The notes: a model not told the origin generated them from the sequence alone. A DNA stretch of 64,000 bases from Ilyonectria destructans (GCA_020740775.1 JAHEWK010000002.1:4650001-4714000), one strand, 5' to 3'. Shown: positions 54,289 to 63,765, numbered from the stretch's first letter. Numbers and translations are program-made.

Positions 54289-54501
54289 TATAAGAAATAG
54301 CAGCTAAATACTATAATTAGAAAAGAAATAAAACTTAAAGTAGGTAAAATAATATAATTAGATTTTAACTTAATAAGTCTATCTTTAAAGGCTTATCTCT
54401 CTACTTTATATTAATTTCTAGCTTTAAGTAGGCCTACTTAAAGCTTAGGCTTATAGGCTAATTTTAAAGGGTTTTAGCAGTAATCTGCTGGTATTCTTAT
54501 A
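54289..54501 (-). repeat. Gypsy2 LTR (5' LTR of copy 2)
   Basis: 213 bp, ends RIP-converted TATAAGAAA...ATTCTTATA on the plus strand; less mutated near its right end (GCAGTAATCTGCTGG). Confidence 0.85.
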
Positions 54502-54825
54502 AATAGATAAAAATAAAGTATAATACTAATTACTGTAATTCTATAGAGAAAACTTCTATTAGCTTTTTTATAACTTTAAGGCAGCTAGAACTAAAAGAAG
54601 AATAAATATATAAGCTATAAATCTAAATAAAGCTAGTAATAAAATTACTAGTATAGACTTAATAATAATAATATACCCCCTAAGGTAGCTAAATAAAATT
54701 ACAGTAAGATTTTTATTTTATAGCTAAATAGCTAGAAGATTTTTTCTTTCTAAATTAATTAGTAGGAATTCTATAGGCCTAAATATAGATAAAATAGTAT
54801 ATACTAAATAAATAAATATAACTTT

Positions 54826-54943
54826 TTAAATTAAAAAAGAAAAATAAATTTTAATTTTATTATTATTTAAAATATATCTTTTTACTATTTAATAATTATT
54901 ATTAAATCTCTTATAAATTATATATAATCTTTTAATATTATAT
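54826..54943 (+). repeat. Gypsy1 LTR, right half split by the LINE
   Basis: Last 118 bp of the diverged Gypsy1 LTR whose left half is 38831-38940, ending TTTTAATATTATA as in the other copies. Confidence 0.68.
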
Positions 54944-54980
54944 AATAAAAATAAGAATATTAATACTATATCTTTCTTAA

Positions 54981-55103
54981 TATTATTAAAATTACTATTT
55001 TAATTACTATTTTAAATTTTATACTATTATATACTTAGATAAATATAATAAGAGATTTAATCTATTAATTATAAATCTAATTACAGTTTTTTACCTTTAG
55101 CAG
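54981..55103 (+). mobile_element. Family F element, 5' fragment at the edge of the AT block
   Basis: Starts TATTATTAAAATTAC and follows family F for about 120 bp to 'AATTACAGTTTTTTACCTTT', then changes abruptly into normal GC sequence. The RIP block ends at the same point. The rest of the element is missing, so the boundary is a truncation or rearrangement point. Confidence 0.72.
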
Positions 55104-56291
55104 TAACAGTCCCCTTAGCCTCCCGTTCCCAGTTAACTCATTCGACATAGCCGCTCTTCCCATCATCCTTCGCAGCCCGCCTGCCTGCTCTCTTTCTCTC
55201 TCTCTCTCTGGGGAGGCATCATAATTGGTGGAGAGCTGTTCAATCTTCAACAGTTTGTCATGTCATACACCTGCCGTCTCCTCGCTTGCCACCCCTCTGG
55301 ACCTGACGTAATGCTAGCTGGTTGTCGCCTGGCAGGACGTATCCTCACATGCAGGCAGATGGCAGCTTGTCTGTTCTCTGAAGGAGTCGATGCAAAGGTC
55401 CATCCGAACAGACAGTAAAGACCCACAGGATAATAGGTCTAGCAATGGCCTTATCACCTAGTAAGCATACCTTACCTGTCATCCTCTGGCTACTTGTAGC
55501 CTGGGGTAAGGCTGACCCCAGGGGTCTCCACGCAACTGGTTCAAGACAGGGTTCAAGAGACGTATTGATTACTTCAAAGATAGCTTAGACTTCCCTTGGT
55601 CTTCCCACTCTTCTTCAGCCGCACCAGGAAATCTGTGGCGAGTGTCTTGGGAATGTGGTCCACGCGGCGGTTCGGCGAGGGTGGATTCGGCCGGTCGGGT
55701 TCGATTCGATCGTGAGGGAACGGTCGGTTACCACCTTGATAGCAAAATTGAGTGAGTGGCTTGGTTCAGGATATTAGTGTAGCGTCAACGGTTTAAATGT
55801 ACTTGTAGGTTGTTCGTCGTCTTGTAGGTGTTGTTTGCTTCGCGATGTCGTGGCCCTCTGCGCTCCACATGCGCTGACTACCGCAACCAGTCTCTTGTCG
55901 ATAGGACATCACGTCCCAGGCAGCATCCACACGAGCGGAGGAATGCGCACAAGGAAACCCCAGGCTAAACCTCGGAACCTTTCTTGTCCCAAGTCGTAAC
56001 AGCGGTGCCAAGTGCGCGTGTCGCCGCAGGTCAGGACCAGACCCGCCTGACTCCAAGCCCCCTCACGAGCCAAAGAAGTTGACTAGGCCAGGGAATTGGG
56101 AGGGCTTGAAATGCATTCACCACGTGGTGGCATCTCTATGGCGCTTGGAGAGGTCCTTCTAATCACTGCTGTGAGAAACCACGAACCTGCTGCCCCTTTG
56201 CAGCATCAAGCAGTCTCGGCTGAGAGGCTTCCAATGAAGCCCGAGACGACTAATGTAAACTTCACAGTCCGTCCTAGTCACCCTTGAGTGG
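55104..56291. other. gene-poor stretch next to the repeat block
   Basis: Normal composition. A (CT)n microsatellite lies at about 55191-55210. Short open frames on both strands (e.g. minus 56056-55793 and plus 56096-56287) have no recognisable domain and low-complexity Arg/Ser/Pro composition, and I do not call them genes. It may contain the upstream region of the gene starting at 56292. Confidence 0.4.
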
Positions 56292-56860
56292 ATGCTCTTC
56301 GGTACTATCCCTGCCGTCAAAGTACATACAGGAAGGCCTGCTCTAGTCGACACGCCGGCACAGTTTGCTTGCTCATGTTTCTCTCTGTTCGTCTGCTCGG
56401 TGGGTCTCGTCGCCTTCACCTCTATGCCGTTGGTGCGAGAAACTTGGCCATATTGCTATGATATGTGGAGGAGCAACGTCTATGACCCCCCTGAGAAGTA
56501 TTTCTGCATCGTGACGGAGAATGCCGTCCCCTGTGGGCTGATTACCTGGTGAGTGTCCTTACATACTCTCCCACCCTGCTTGTACTTGGTTTAGTACAAA
56601 CTGCCACTCTAGCGAGTCCTTCAAGCTGATACTGGATAGGATCACAACTATGCTTGTTGCTTTACTCAATCTGATTTAGTTCAGGAAAGATCGCGGTGCT
56701 GGGGTCATTCGACTTGGGTATGATACTCAACTGCCTTCTGACACTGATGCTGTGTCGATTCGAGACGTGGTCACCGACAACTCGACGTAGGGAATTTGTA
56801 TATGGCTGCTCGAGAGCGAATTGCAAAGAACCTAATCCGCTCTCACAGGCTTGCCGATGA
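56292..56860 (+). CDS. possible small two-TM membrane protein, two exons
   Basis: Proposed exons 56292-56548 and 56680-56860 give 145 aa. The intron (131 bp) has a GTGAGT donor and a TAG acceptor with a possible CTGAT branch site near 56629. Exon lengths 257 and 181 sum to a multiple of three, and the frame stays open to TGA at 56858-56860. Residues ~25-45 are a hydrophobic Cys-rich segment and residues ~90-111 a second one ('AVLGSFDLGMILNCLLTLML'), separated by a polar loop with 'YDPPEKYFCIVTENAVPCG'. A second acceptor (TTCAG, ending 56683) gives another open frame without the second hydrophobic segment, so the structure is unsettled. No family recognised. The surrounding regulatory region is unclear. 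Confidence 0.38.
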
Positions 56861-57299
56861 TGTTGTTGGCATGTGATGGACTAATGTTGAGAGATCTATT
56901 GCGTCGAGATACTCTACTGCCTTCTGCCTGCCTGAAGGGTTACCCGCTCCTATAGATCAAGTTATTCTGTTTCATTGCCTGTTGATACCACCTTCAGTTA
57001 CCGATCTGCCTGCGGTGCTCACCCGTCAGCGGCGTGGTTGAATATAATTGCTAACGTGATGCAAACATCAGCTCATCCCAATGCTGGATGGTACCAAAGA
57101 TGGCTTAGGAAACAAAGTGTACGCGCATGCTTCTGACCACCAGAAGAGACCGCCTCGCGAAGAGGAGAACCGTAGGTCTGGCAAGAATATGCAAGAAAGC
57201 CACAGCTAGATTCATCGTTATCAAATTGCAACATACTATTAGTGCCTCCCCAAGGGCCAGGAACAAGGCTACGATTAAGAATACAATTGTAGTTCCAGA
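56861..57299. other. intergenic, nothing recognised
   Basis: Normal composition. Short open frames on both strands overlap the 3' end of the Hsp70-like gene and look like shadows. No repeats or RNA gene seen. Confidence 0.4.
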
Positions 57300-59353
57300 T
57301 CAAGGCTTCGAGGCTTCCCACTTGCTCCGTATAATGACATTCTCCGACACTTCAACAACACAGTCGCTCGACGGTCCAACAACCAAGGTCAATGTGAAAT
57401 GGCATTCGTGATACGCCGTAGGGCCCCACCACTTTCGCGCGTTCTTCAGCTTCGTACCTGGGCGGACTTCAATATCGACTTTATGGAGTACCTTCATGCC
57501 ACGACTCTCTCCTTCGGTTGATCAGCAATGAAGGACGGGCCAGCTTCGACACGGAGCACTCACCGTCTTTCCTGTATTCAGGCAGGTCTCTTTTACCACT
57601 TAGCCACACAATCTCCTCGGTCCATTTCCTTTGGTCGCTCTTCTCCAGGTGCTTGGTGATGTCGATGGTTATTGGTTTGCCCACCTTGATGGTGTCTTCA
57701 TGCTCTACCAGCCAATGAATCTGATCTCTTACGAAAGTGGTCGCGTTCGCCGGGTATTGCTTGATATTTTTGCTGGCAGCAGACCCTCTGGATAGCGATT
57801 TCTCGACGATGATGCCATAATTCGCTCGTGCGATATGTTCTCCGAGCGCGCGAGCCTTGGCTCCTCGATCATAGAGAAGGCCTTTGGCCACGACCATCCG
57901 AGCATCACCATCGGCTCCCAAGATGCTTGATACGGCGACGCAACTATTCGCTTCGTTTGTCAAGGAGTTGAAGTACGTGTTCAATTCTTTCAAGACGTAC
58001 TCGGAGCTCCCCAGGCCACCTGAGAGAACGATGTAATCCTGGCGGGGATTAGAGGAGGGCTGATGACCCAATTGCAGCGCAGACTCTCACTCACCACTTG
58101 CCTGGATATGCCTTTACTGCGATTCTTGGCTTCGAAATTGCCCAGTGCCCTCTTAATAAGACCCTTGATTTCCTGCAATGTTATATCGAAGCAGCCTTCG
58201 AGTTCCGCTCTATATGAGAGTTAGCTCAGGCTTTACTTCATCTTTTCTTACGCCTCTCTCAACAAGAAATCGCACCTTGTGAAGTACAAACAACCTTCAT
58301 AGATCTGAAGAGCCTCATTGCTGTACTCTTTGGCCTCAGCCACTTTGGTAAAGCACTCGTTGCTGGAATAATCCCAATTCTTTGACCCGAGTTTGTGCTT
58401 CCAGGTCTGGAACCCGTGACTTTGTGATGCTTTCAGGGAAAAGTCTTTCGGCAGCTCTGAACGAGCCTTGGGATTCTTGTTGATTCGACCTTGAATAAGC
58501 TTCGTAAACTCGCTATCGATTCTTGTAGAGCCGACGCCAACACCGGTGACGGGATGTATCCCCTCCAAGGTTAGCGAGTCGGTTGTGTTAGCTGTTGCCT
58601 TTACAAAGGCAAGATCGGTTGTCCCTCCTCCTGCATCGATGGAGAGAACGATGTCGTGCTTCCGGATTTTGCAGACCGTCTCTAGCTGGCAGGTAAAGAC
58701 GGCGGCAGCCTCGGCTTCCGTTAGCCCTAGCATGACCCTGTGGCGTTTCTGCTCGCCGAAGCCTGCTTTGGAGACTAGACCTTTGAAGCATTGACTGACG
58801 GGGGCTTCCCATGTTGTTGGGGTGCTGAATATGAAGTCGATTTTCATGGAGTCCCAGGTCTTGAGCTTGAGCTCTGGGCTGAAGGAAGATTTAATCTTGA
58901 TGAGCTCAGGAATCTTGTTGCTGATGTGGATGTAGATCTGACGCAGGTATAGTACCACAAGCTCGTAGACCTGATCCATCGTCCTCGGGGTCCAAGGCTC
59001 ATGGCCATTGCTTGTTGATCGCTTTTGATAGACCTCTGGGTCCAAAAGCAGCTTGAACAACTTCCATTTTTTGTCTTCCGCCAGGTTTTTGCAGAGAAAC
59101 CCCCACCCCGTCTCCCCTCCACTCGCATCTTTGGCCAAGACGGTTGGGACCTTATTTTCCAACTTTGAGTGTCCAGGCCATTGCTTGATGATGTTTGTCT
59201 CGTGTCTCTTCTCGTTTGGGGCGTTCCAAGAGATACCTTTGAATGTTAGACAATCGGGGATGATTCAATTTGAGGGGACCGAGGCGTTTGCGTACCCGTA
59301 TACGTGGTGCCGAAATCTACGCCGACACGTAGGTCCGGCTGAGGACTGTTCAT
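57300..59353 (-). CDS. Hsp70-like protein (actin-fold ATPase), five exons, 606 aa
   Basis: Exons 59353-59296, 59236-58276, 58209-58095, 58038-57564 and 57511-57300 join in frame to 606 aa. Introns are 59, 66, 56 and 52 bp with GTACGC/GTGCGA/GTGAGT/GTGAGT donors, AG acceptors and CTAAC, CTAAC, CTAAT and CTGAT branch sites. ATG 59351-59353 is chosen because phosphate-1 motif 'VGVDFGTTYTG' follows at residues 10-20. Further motifs: 'FSTPTTW' (~156), 'EAEAAA' (~193), phosphate-2 'DAGGGTTDL' (220-228) and adenosine motif 'VLSGGLGSSEYV' (382-393). The C-terminus (~540-606) is a short beta-rich tail with 'RKWW', not a canonical substrate-binding domain and lid, as is typical of the expanded fungal Hsp70-like family. 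These are cytosolic ATPases of unknown clients. The gene looks intact and unmutated, 2.2 kb from the RIP edge. Confidence 0.9.
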
Positions 59354-60220
59354 GGCGACCCCCTGCCAGTACCTGCCAGCATCAGGTGAGTAGGTACCGT
59401 AGGGAGATGGTGGGAGAGGCCAGGAGCCGAAAAACGGGGGCCTGCTGGTAGGTTCTAAGGGTTGCCTGCGGTATGTAGCCCTAGATGGAAGTCGAGCGGA
59501 TTGAGCGTAGGTAGGAGAAATATGAAGAACATTGCATGGTCACGGTGGAGGCCGAGCTGCAACCAACAGACAGGCGGCCGGGATCACTGGAAGTGGGTCA
59601 TGCCTACTTAGGTCAAGTTAGGTGCCGCCTGAGGTCGGCTTTCAGAGGTCAGGTCAGCCCTGACTGCCGGCCAAGCTTAAGCAGGTACCCACGTAGCGGA
59701 CCCCTTCTTTCTGTTAATGGACTGTGCCAACTGGGCTGACTTGAGGCACCTGAGAAGCCCTTCTCTTAAGGCACTATACCGTATTAATTCAGGCTCTTGC
59801 TTTAAACCAATAGAGATTCTGATACCAGTGACTAATTCTAGTTCATCCAATCAAAACCATCTGCTAGAATAGCTTAAAAAAGCGGGCTGAGAAAGTGACC
59901 TACTCTTCTCCGTGTGAACACATGTCTTGCACAGTAGATCTAAAAGACGGGACCGCTGTCCACCGGTACTTCATCCCCGGCCTTACTCTAATTGGGAGCC
60001 CCAACCTTTCATTCATCCGCTGGAGCTGAAAGGTCCATGTGCTCAGCTCAGCTCGGCCTCTTTCACTTGACTACCTGCAAGCCAAGGCCTAGGTCCTCCC
60101 CCCCCTCCTTTCATCTTTCTCCTTTCATCTTTTCTCTTTTCTCACCTCATCAACAACAGTCTCGGCAAGAGCATTCTCCATTCATTCCTCGACGGGGGAA
60201 ACCTGCCTGCGCCCATAACC
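59354..60220. promoter_or_regulatory. divergent intergenic region between Hsp70-like gene and 60221 gene
   Basis: About 870 bp serving two divergent genes. 59390-59760 carries many AGGTA/AGGTC/AGGTG motifs (e.g. CTTAGGTCAAGTTAGGTGCC near 59610) of the kind common in Sordariomycete intergenic DNA. A long C/T-rich tract (about 60090-60150) followed by CATCAACAACAG precedes the 60221 ATG, typical of fungal core promoters and 5' UTRs. No convincing gene in the stretch. Confidence 0.5.
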
Positions 60221-61438
60221 ATGTCGTCCCGCCAGAGCGACGAGCGTTCGACCTCCACCGCCGCAAAGCCGACAATACGATTCGTAACAAAGACAGCAGT
60301 AGAAACAGCAACAGCAACCATAACAAAAACGACCACAGCAACGGCAACTACAACACCGGCAGGAGGTAGTACGGGGTTGTCAACCGCTGCCATCACCGGG
60401 ATTGCAGTAGCATCGGTAGTCGCGGCTTTCGCGTTGATATTGCTTTGTTTCACTGTTACCTTCTTCCGCCGGAAGCGACGCCATCTCCATCTTGCGCCAC
60501 CTGCACCAGTCGCCGAGACCTGTCCCGATGCGTCGAGTGAGTTATCGCCAGAAGCGCTGGGCGCAACCACTGGATTCGCTGGACTGCCCAACCTATTGAT
60601 GGGAGCATCCGACAGCGAGGTCGAAGGGGAACTCGCCTCTCTGGGCCTCCTGATCGATCATCACGTCAGGTGCCATTATCATCGTGACAACATTCTGGTG
60701 ACACCAGACACTCTCCACGCGTCACTACGCCAGCTTCAGTTAACTGAGGTTACCTGTGACATGGTTGCGAGACTGTCTATTAATCCGAACACCCGATACG
60801 TCGCCATCCGTCATTTACTGGCGCTCGTCATCTTCTCGAACCTCGACACCCACTCTATTGGCTTGCTTTCTCTCCTGCCGCCGACTCTCAAGGAATTGTC
60901 TCGGTCGCGGCCCGAGGCTTCCAAGGAGAAGCGGGATTCTCTTGGTAACCACCCCCATCCATCCCCATACATCTTGCTCCGCTAACTCTAAGCGTACGGC
61001 CCAGTTGAAACGGCTCTTGTGTCCTGGAACCAGATTACCGCCTTCCTTATGCATAAGAATCCTCATGCTCAGACCCCTTTGCGACCACCGCCGAGCGTGG
61101 AATCCCAAGTCAAGGCGCTTGTTACTCCGCTCCAAGAATTTTTAGTCCATTTCGTTCGCATCGACAACCATCACCCTCTTGCACACCAGCAGGCTGGCCT
61201 CGCAGGTATCATTCGCGCGTGCGTCAAGTTCGGTTACGAGGTCTTTTCACATCCGTGTGACTGGGAATTTACATTCCCGCAACAGGAAAAGGGAATTATT
61301 GTTGTGCCAGGCCTCGAACAACATAGCGGCGACATGGGAGAGCTCTATGACTCACCAAAGATACTTTTGGCTCCCGAGGTTGTCACCGTCGATCCCACGA
61401 AGACTAATCACTATCCTCATAGCGGACAGGTCAACTGA
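60221..61438 (+). CDS. single-pass membrane protein with Ser/Thr-rich ectodomain, 389 aa
   Basis: Exons 60221-60944 and 60993-61438 (total 1,170 nt) join in frame. The 48-bp intron has a GTAACC donor, AAG acceptor and a CTAAC close to the acceptor. Start ATG is in good context (ATAACCATGTC) after a CT-rich leader. Residues 1-~52 are Thr/Ala-rich without a signal peptide. Residues ~54-81 form one strong TM helix followed by 'RRKRRH', so the N-terminus is probably outside and the ~300-residue remainder cytosolic. The cytosolic part has Leu-rich helical segments ('LHASLRQLQLTEV', 'LVSWNQITAFLMHKN') but no domain I recognise. The architecture recalls fungal surface sensors and the single-TM proteins often called mid2-like, but there is no sequence hallmark. 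Convergent with the 61682-62209 gene, 243 bp apart. Confidence 0.75.
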
Positions 61439-61681
61439 GCTATTTGTACAAGTTGACCCTGAGGCTCTTTGTTGGATACTACTTAATGCTATGCTATAGG
61501 TGCACAGGTTCTGGGGAGGAAGGGCACAAAGTAGCAAGAATCTAGCGTTTTACTTGATCTCAACTTAAGCCTTGCCACTGTAGCCAAGCGACGACTGTAC
61601 TCTTGATTCAACAGTTCCTGACGGCACATCCACACTGAACCTCCCCCTCTCCTCCAGTTATCAGCCATTATAGAACCAGAC

Positions 61682-62209
61682 TCATGAGTCCACAGTCTCA
61701 AACTCGCATAGGTCCTCATCATATGGTGCGGTAAAGGGTATTGCCCTCTCGATCGGGGGTTTCGTATCGATCGGAGGGTTGAACAGGTCAAAGGATGACC
61801 GTCCGTACTCATGTGCAGGTTGTGATGCAGTGATTCTTTCTATCCTCCGAGAAAGAGTTTCCACTTGAAGATTGTTCTCTTCCATCCTTTGCTTTAAGTT
61901 GTCGTAGTCCTTTAATGGGGGTCGCAATGAGCTGAGTGTCTTTCCAACCAAGCGCATGAGGGTAGTCTGAGACATGTCCTTGTCCACAAGTGTCTCCGCC
62001 TCCTTCAGGGCCCCACGCGTCCGAGTTATCGTATCCTCCACATCTCCGGCAATGTCAAAGTGTGTTCTGCGGAGATCAAGACACGCAAAAAACAGCCTCT
62101 CTAGCTTGTCGATATTGGCCTTGTAGCTTTCGATTTCTCTGCGAGCGTATTTGAATTGGCGTTGGGAGGACCCGCCGGAATACCGGGCACCATTCGGCGA
62201 GGAACTCAT
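61682..62209 (-). CDS. coiled-coil protein of unknown function, 175 aa
   Basis: Starts at ATG 62207-62209 (context ACCATGAG); the frame is open further upstream but without another ATG, so an upstream exon is possible. Residues ~12-65 and ~95-130 are charged heptad-like helices ('FKYARREIESYKANIDKLERL', 'LKQRMEENNLQVETLSRRIERI'), suggesting a helical bundle or coiled coil. The last 45 residues are Pro/Asp/Glu-rich and probably disordered. No signal peptide or TM. No family recognised. It is divergent from the 62980 gene with a MITE between them and may be co-regulated with it. Confidence 0.62.
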   Translation of the reverse strand: MSSSPNGARYSGGSSQRQFKYARREIESYKANIDKLERLFFACLDLRRTHFDIAGDVEDTITRTRGALKEAETLVDKDMSQTTLMRLVGKTLSSLRPPLKDYDNLKQRMEENNLQVETLSRRIERITASQPAHEYGRSSFDLFNPPIDTKPPIERAIPFTAPYDEDLCEFETVDS

Positions 62210-62546
62210 GGTCGACCGTTTCGAGAGATGATTGAACTGGACTGGCCTTCCAGCGCGAACAATACCCGACGGGTTGCTGTTTTGACCAGCAGGGCATGCC
62301 AGGGCAGTCAAAACAGATGGCACAACAGTCGGGGAAGAAGGCTGGGAGCTGAACCCCCCCCGGCAAGGCGGCTGGAACTGGCCACTCGGATACTCGGCAG
62401 AGAGGCGAACGGGATCTCCCCCCCACTGTGCCTAGGACCAACGTCAGCCTATTTAAGTCTAGATCACCTTCTGACTGTGGATGGTGCTCAGGATCCCGCG
62501 ACGGAGCGACCTTTTTTGGCAATATCGATTTAAATCACAGTACCGT

Positions 62547-62827
62547 ATAGTCTCAATAAATTGAGAACGCCTAGCGGTGCATTAGTGCAGCCTTGGCAAC
62601 GTGACTAGGCTTAACTATGGGTCCGATCGAACTTCTATCCAATCGGCTCAGGAATAAGATAGCCTAACAATGGGTCCGATCGAACTTCCATCCAATCGGC
62701 TCAGGTATAAGTAGCCTAACAATGGGTCCGATCGAACTTCCATCCAATCGGCTCAGGTAGCAGGTAGCCTGACGTTGCAAAGGCCGCACTAATGCGCCGC
62801 TAGACCTTTTCAGTTTATTGAGACTAT
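62547..62827. mobile_element. MITE-like inverted-repeat element with internal tandem repeats
   Basis: 281 bp with 56-bp terminal inverted repeats (62547-62602 and 62772-62827) matching at 49 of 56 positions and starting ATAGTCTCAATAAA. Between the arms are three ~52-bp tandem units sharing ATGGGTCCGATCGAACTTC, starting at 62617, 62670 and 62722. The flanks allow a 2-bp duplication (GT or AT), so a Tc1-mariner-type MITE is possible but not proved. It lies in the shared promoter of the divergent genes at 62209 and 62980. No RIP seen. Confidence 0.82.
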
Positions 62828-62979
62828 GTGGTAGGTAGCCTACGTTGACGTGGTTCTGCTCTTCCACCAACACCCGGCCTGCTTCAACAGGAGCTCGCGG
62901 AGGCTTTGTGTCGCCGTGCCCTCTTTCCCCGGTCTCTCATCGATCCTCAACAACCCGGACGAAGGATCCATCCGCAAAG

Positions 62980-63765
62980 ATGGTCAAATCATACTTCCTC
63001 GCCCCGAACTTTACGACGGCACCACCTCCAGAAGGACCCATCAAGCTCGGCTCCATCCTGCGCAACATCAGTGAATTCGAGACTCTCAACCGGACAGTCC
63101 AGGCGATTCCCGTAATGCAGCTTCACCCCGTTAACAAACAAACTGGATTTGAGATCTTCCTAGGCCAGCTTCATTCGGCTGATTTCGGTCTAACGGCCAA
63201 AGTCTTGGGACTGCTTGGCTTGGGCACCAGTGCATCCATCGAACGAACCAAAGGCAGCAACAATTTGCTCTCATGCCAGCGTCTGGATACCTTCACCTTC
63301 GACCCGACCGAGTCCTACATCAACGAGAGTATGAAAGATTTGGATGTCAGGTCATTTATGCGGTCAAGCAGGTTCAGGCTCCCCGTGTACATGGTGACGG
63401 GACTGAAGGTTGCCCGCGGTGCGTCGTCAACATCGAGCACCAGTAGGCTCGTGGCCATAGGGAGCGATACGAGTCTCGTTCCCCCTGGGGTTCCCGTTCC
63501 AGTAGGCATAAAAGCCGGCTATGCGAGTAGCACTGACGAAGGAGAGAAATGGGACGCCTCGACGGATTTCATCGTGGCGTTCAAGGTGCGGAAGATATGG
63601 CTAGACCGCAAGGAGGAGGTCCAGCACAAGGCGTACATCAAAAAGGCCGTGATGCAGGACGGGACGCCTTCCAGCCGTGAACTCTCCTTCACTGTTCGAT
63701 CGGACGACGACCTCACGCCTGAAGAAGTGGACGAGATGTTTGGCAAAACGGAGGATGACATCTGA
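62980..63765 (+). CDS. candidate fungal gasdermin-like protein (RCD-1/HET-Q1 type), 261 aa
   Basis: Uninterrupted frame. ATG 62980 is chosen over the upstream open frame because of its context (CAAAGATGG) and because conserved-looking sequence starts there. The 261-aa length fits the gasdermin N-terminal domain. Seen: an N-terminal 'PPPEGPIKLGSIL', a short amphipathic stretch with 'KVLGLLGLGTSASIE' (~residues 75-90), an 'RLPVYMVTGLKVARGA' strand (~residues 134-149), and a 'STDFIVAFKVRKIWLD' strand (~residues 194-209). The last two are in the order and spacing of the 'LYVVTE' and 'AFRV.QL' strands of gasdermin pore domains. Family knowledge: fungal gasdermin-like proteins form membrane pores and drive regulated cell death in heterokaryon incompatibility. 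The C-terminal ~50 residues are charged; no clear inhibitory domain. No partner protease is visible before the window ends. An unrelated conserved fungal family is the alternative. Confidence 0.52.
   Translation: MVKSYFLAPNFTTAPPPEGPIKLGSILRNISEFETLNRTVQAIPVMQLHPVNKQTGFEIFLGQLHSADFGLTAKVLGLLGLGTSASIERTKGSNNLLSCQRLDTFTFDPTESYINESMKDLDVRSFMRSSRFRLPVYMVTGLKVARGASSTSSTSRLVAIGSDTSLVPPGVPVPVGIKAGYASSTDEGEKWDASTDFIVAFKVRKIWLDRKEEVQHKAYIKKAVMQDGTPSSRELSFTVRSDDDLTPEEVDEMFGKTEDDI

Larger units (their letters stand above)
46189..54501 (-). mobile_element. Gypsy2 copy 2, full-length, inserted in the LINE
   Basis: Minus-strand element with LTRs 46189-46402 and 54289-54501. The purine tract appears as CCCCCCCTTTAGTAGG just right of the left LTR. 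Internal order matches Gypsy2 copy 1 reversed: 3' region 46.6-49.4 kb, integrase near 49.5-50.0 kb, RT near 51.6-52.4 kb, zinc knuckle near 52.93 kb, gag 53.1-54.28 kb. Flanking pentamers AATAA (46184-46188) and AATAG (54502-54506) fit a 5-bp target duplication with one change, and LINE sequence continues across. It carries a 71-bp family G copy. Completely RIP-mutated. Confidence 0.86.
38941..54814 (+). mobile_element. Tad-like LINE (non-LTR retrotransposon), RIP-mutated and split
   Basis: The LINE runs 38941-46188 and, after an inserted Gypsy2, 54502-54814: about 7.0 kb net. It ends in an (AAAT)n tail and is flanked by AATATAACTTT (38930-38940 and 54815-54825) inside a Gypsy1 LTR. Plus-strand translation through stops gives a non-LTR RT: an 'AYR.I.LL.T.GKI' segment near 42150-42200 and an 'LDI.SAFN' segment near 42370. 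After a 555-bp insertion come a 'FIDNIN' catalytic segment (FVDD equivalent) near 43200 and an 'AYKA.(P)IRNLE'-like thumb near 43710. ORF1 should lie within 39000-40700, but I could not define it. The last coding stretch ends about 54580. Confidence 0.8.
790..55103. repeat. 54-kb RIP-mutated block of nested transposons
   Basis: Over this stretch TpG and CpA are nearly absent and TpA is very frequent, on both strands, with long A/T runs and almost no open frames. Degenerate reverse transcriptase and integrase frames can still be read if TAA/TAG are taken as former CAA/CAG/TGG and Tyr codons as former Cys or His. This is the product of CpA-to-TpA repeat-induced point mutation, a premeiotic silencing process of filamentous ascomycetes. 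The right edge near 55.1 kb is abrupt; the left edge is gradual. The elements inside are listed separately. No host gene was found within the block. Confidence 0.93.

Noticed and set aside
790..55103. Mitochondrial or bacterial AT-rich DNA
   Set aside because: The sequence is explained by nuclear LTR and LINE elements with CpA-to-TpA decay and is contiguous with spliced nuclear genes.
790..55103. Centromere
   Set aside because: Some fungal centromeres are RIP-mutated repeat blocks, but 54 kb flanked by genes on both sides has no specific centromere feature; it cannot be judged without CENP-A data.
55793..56056. 87-codon minus-strand open frame
   Set aside because: No domain, Arg/Ser-rich shadow-like composition, no splice or promoter support.
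58546..58794. Plus-strand frame inside the Hsp70-like gene
   Set aside because: Antisense shadow of exon 2.
62076..62533. Open frames on both strands around 62.1-62.5 kb
   Set aside because: They overlap the 5' region of the coiled-coil gene in other frames and have no recognisable features.
62664..62873. 69-codon minus-strand frame
   Set aside because: It is a translation of the MITE tandem repeats.
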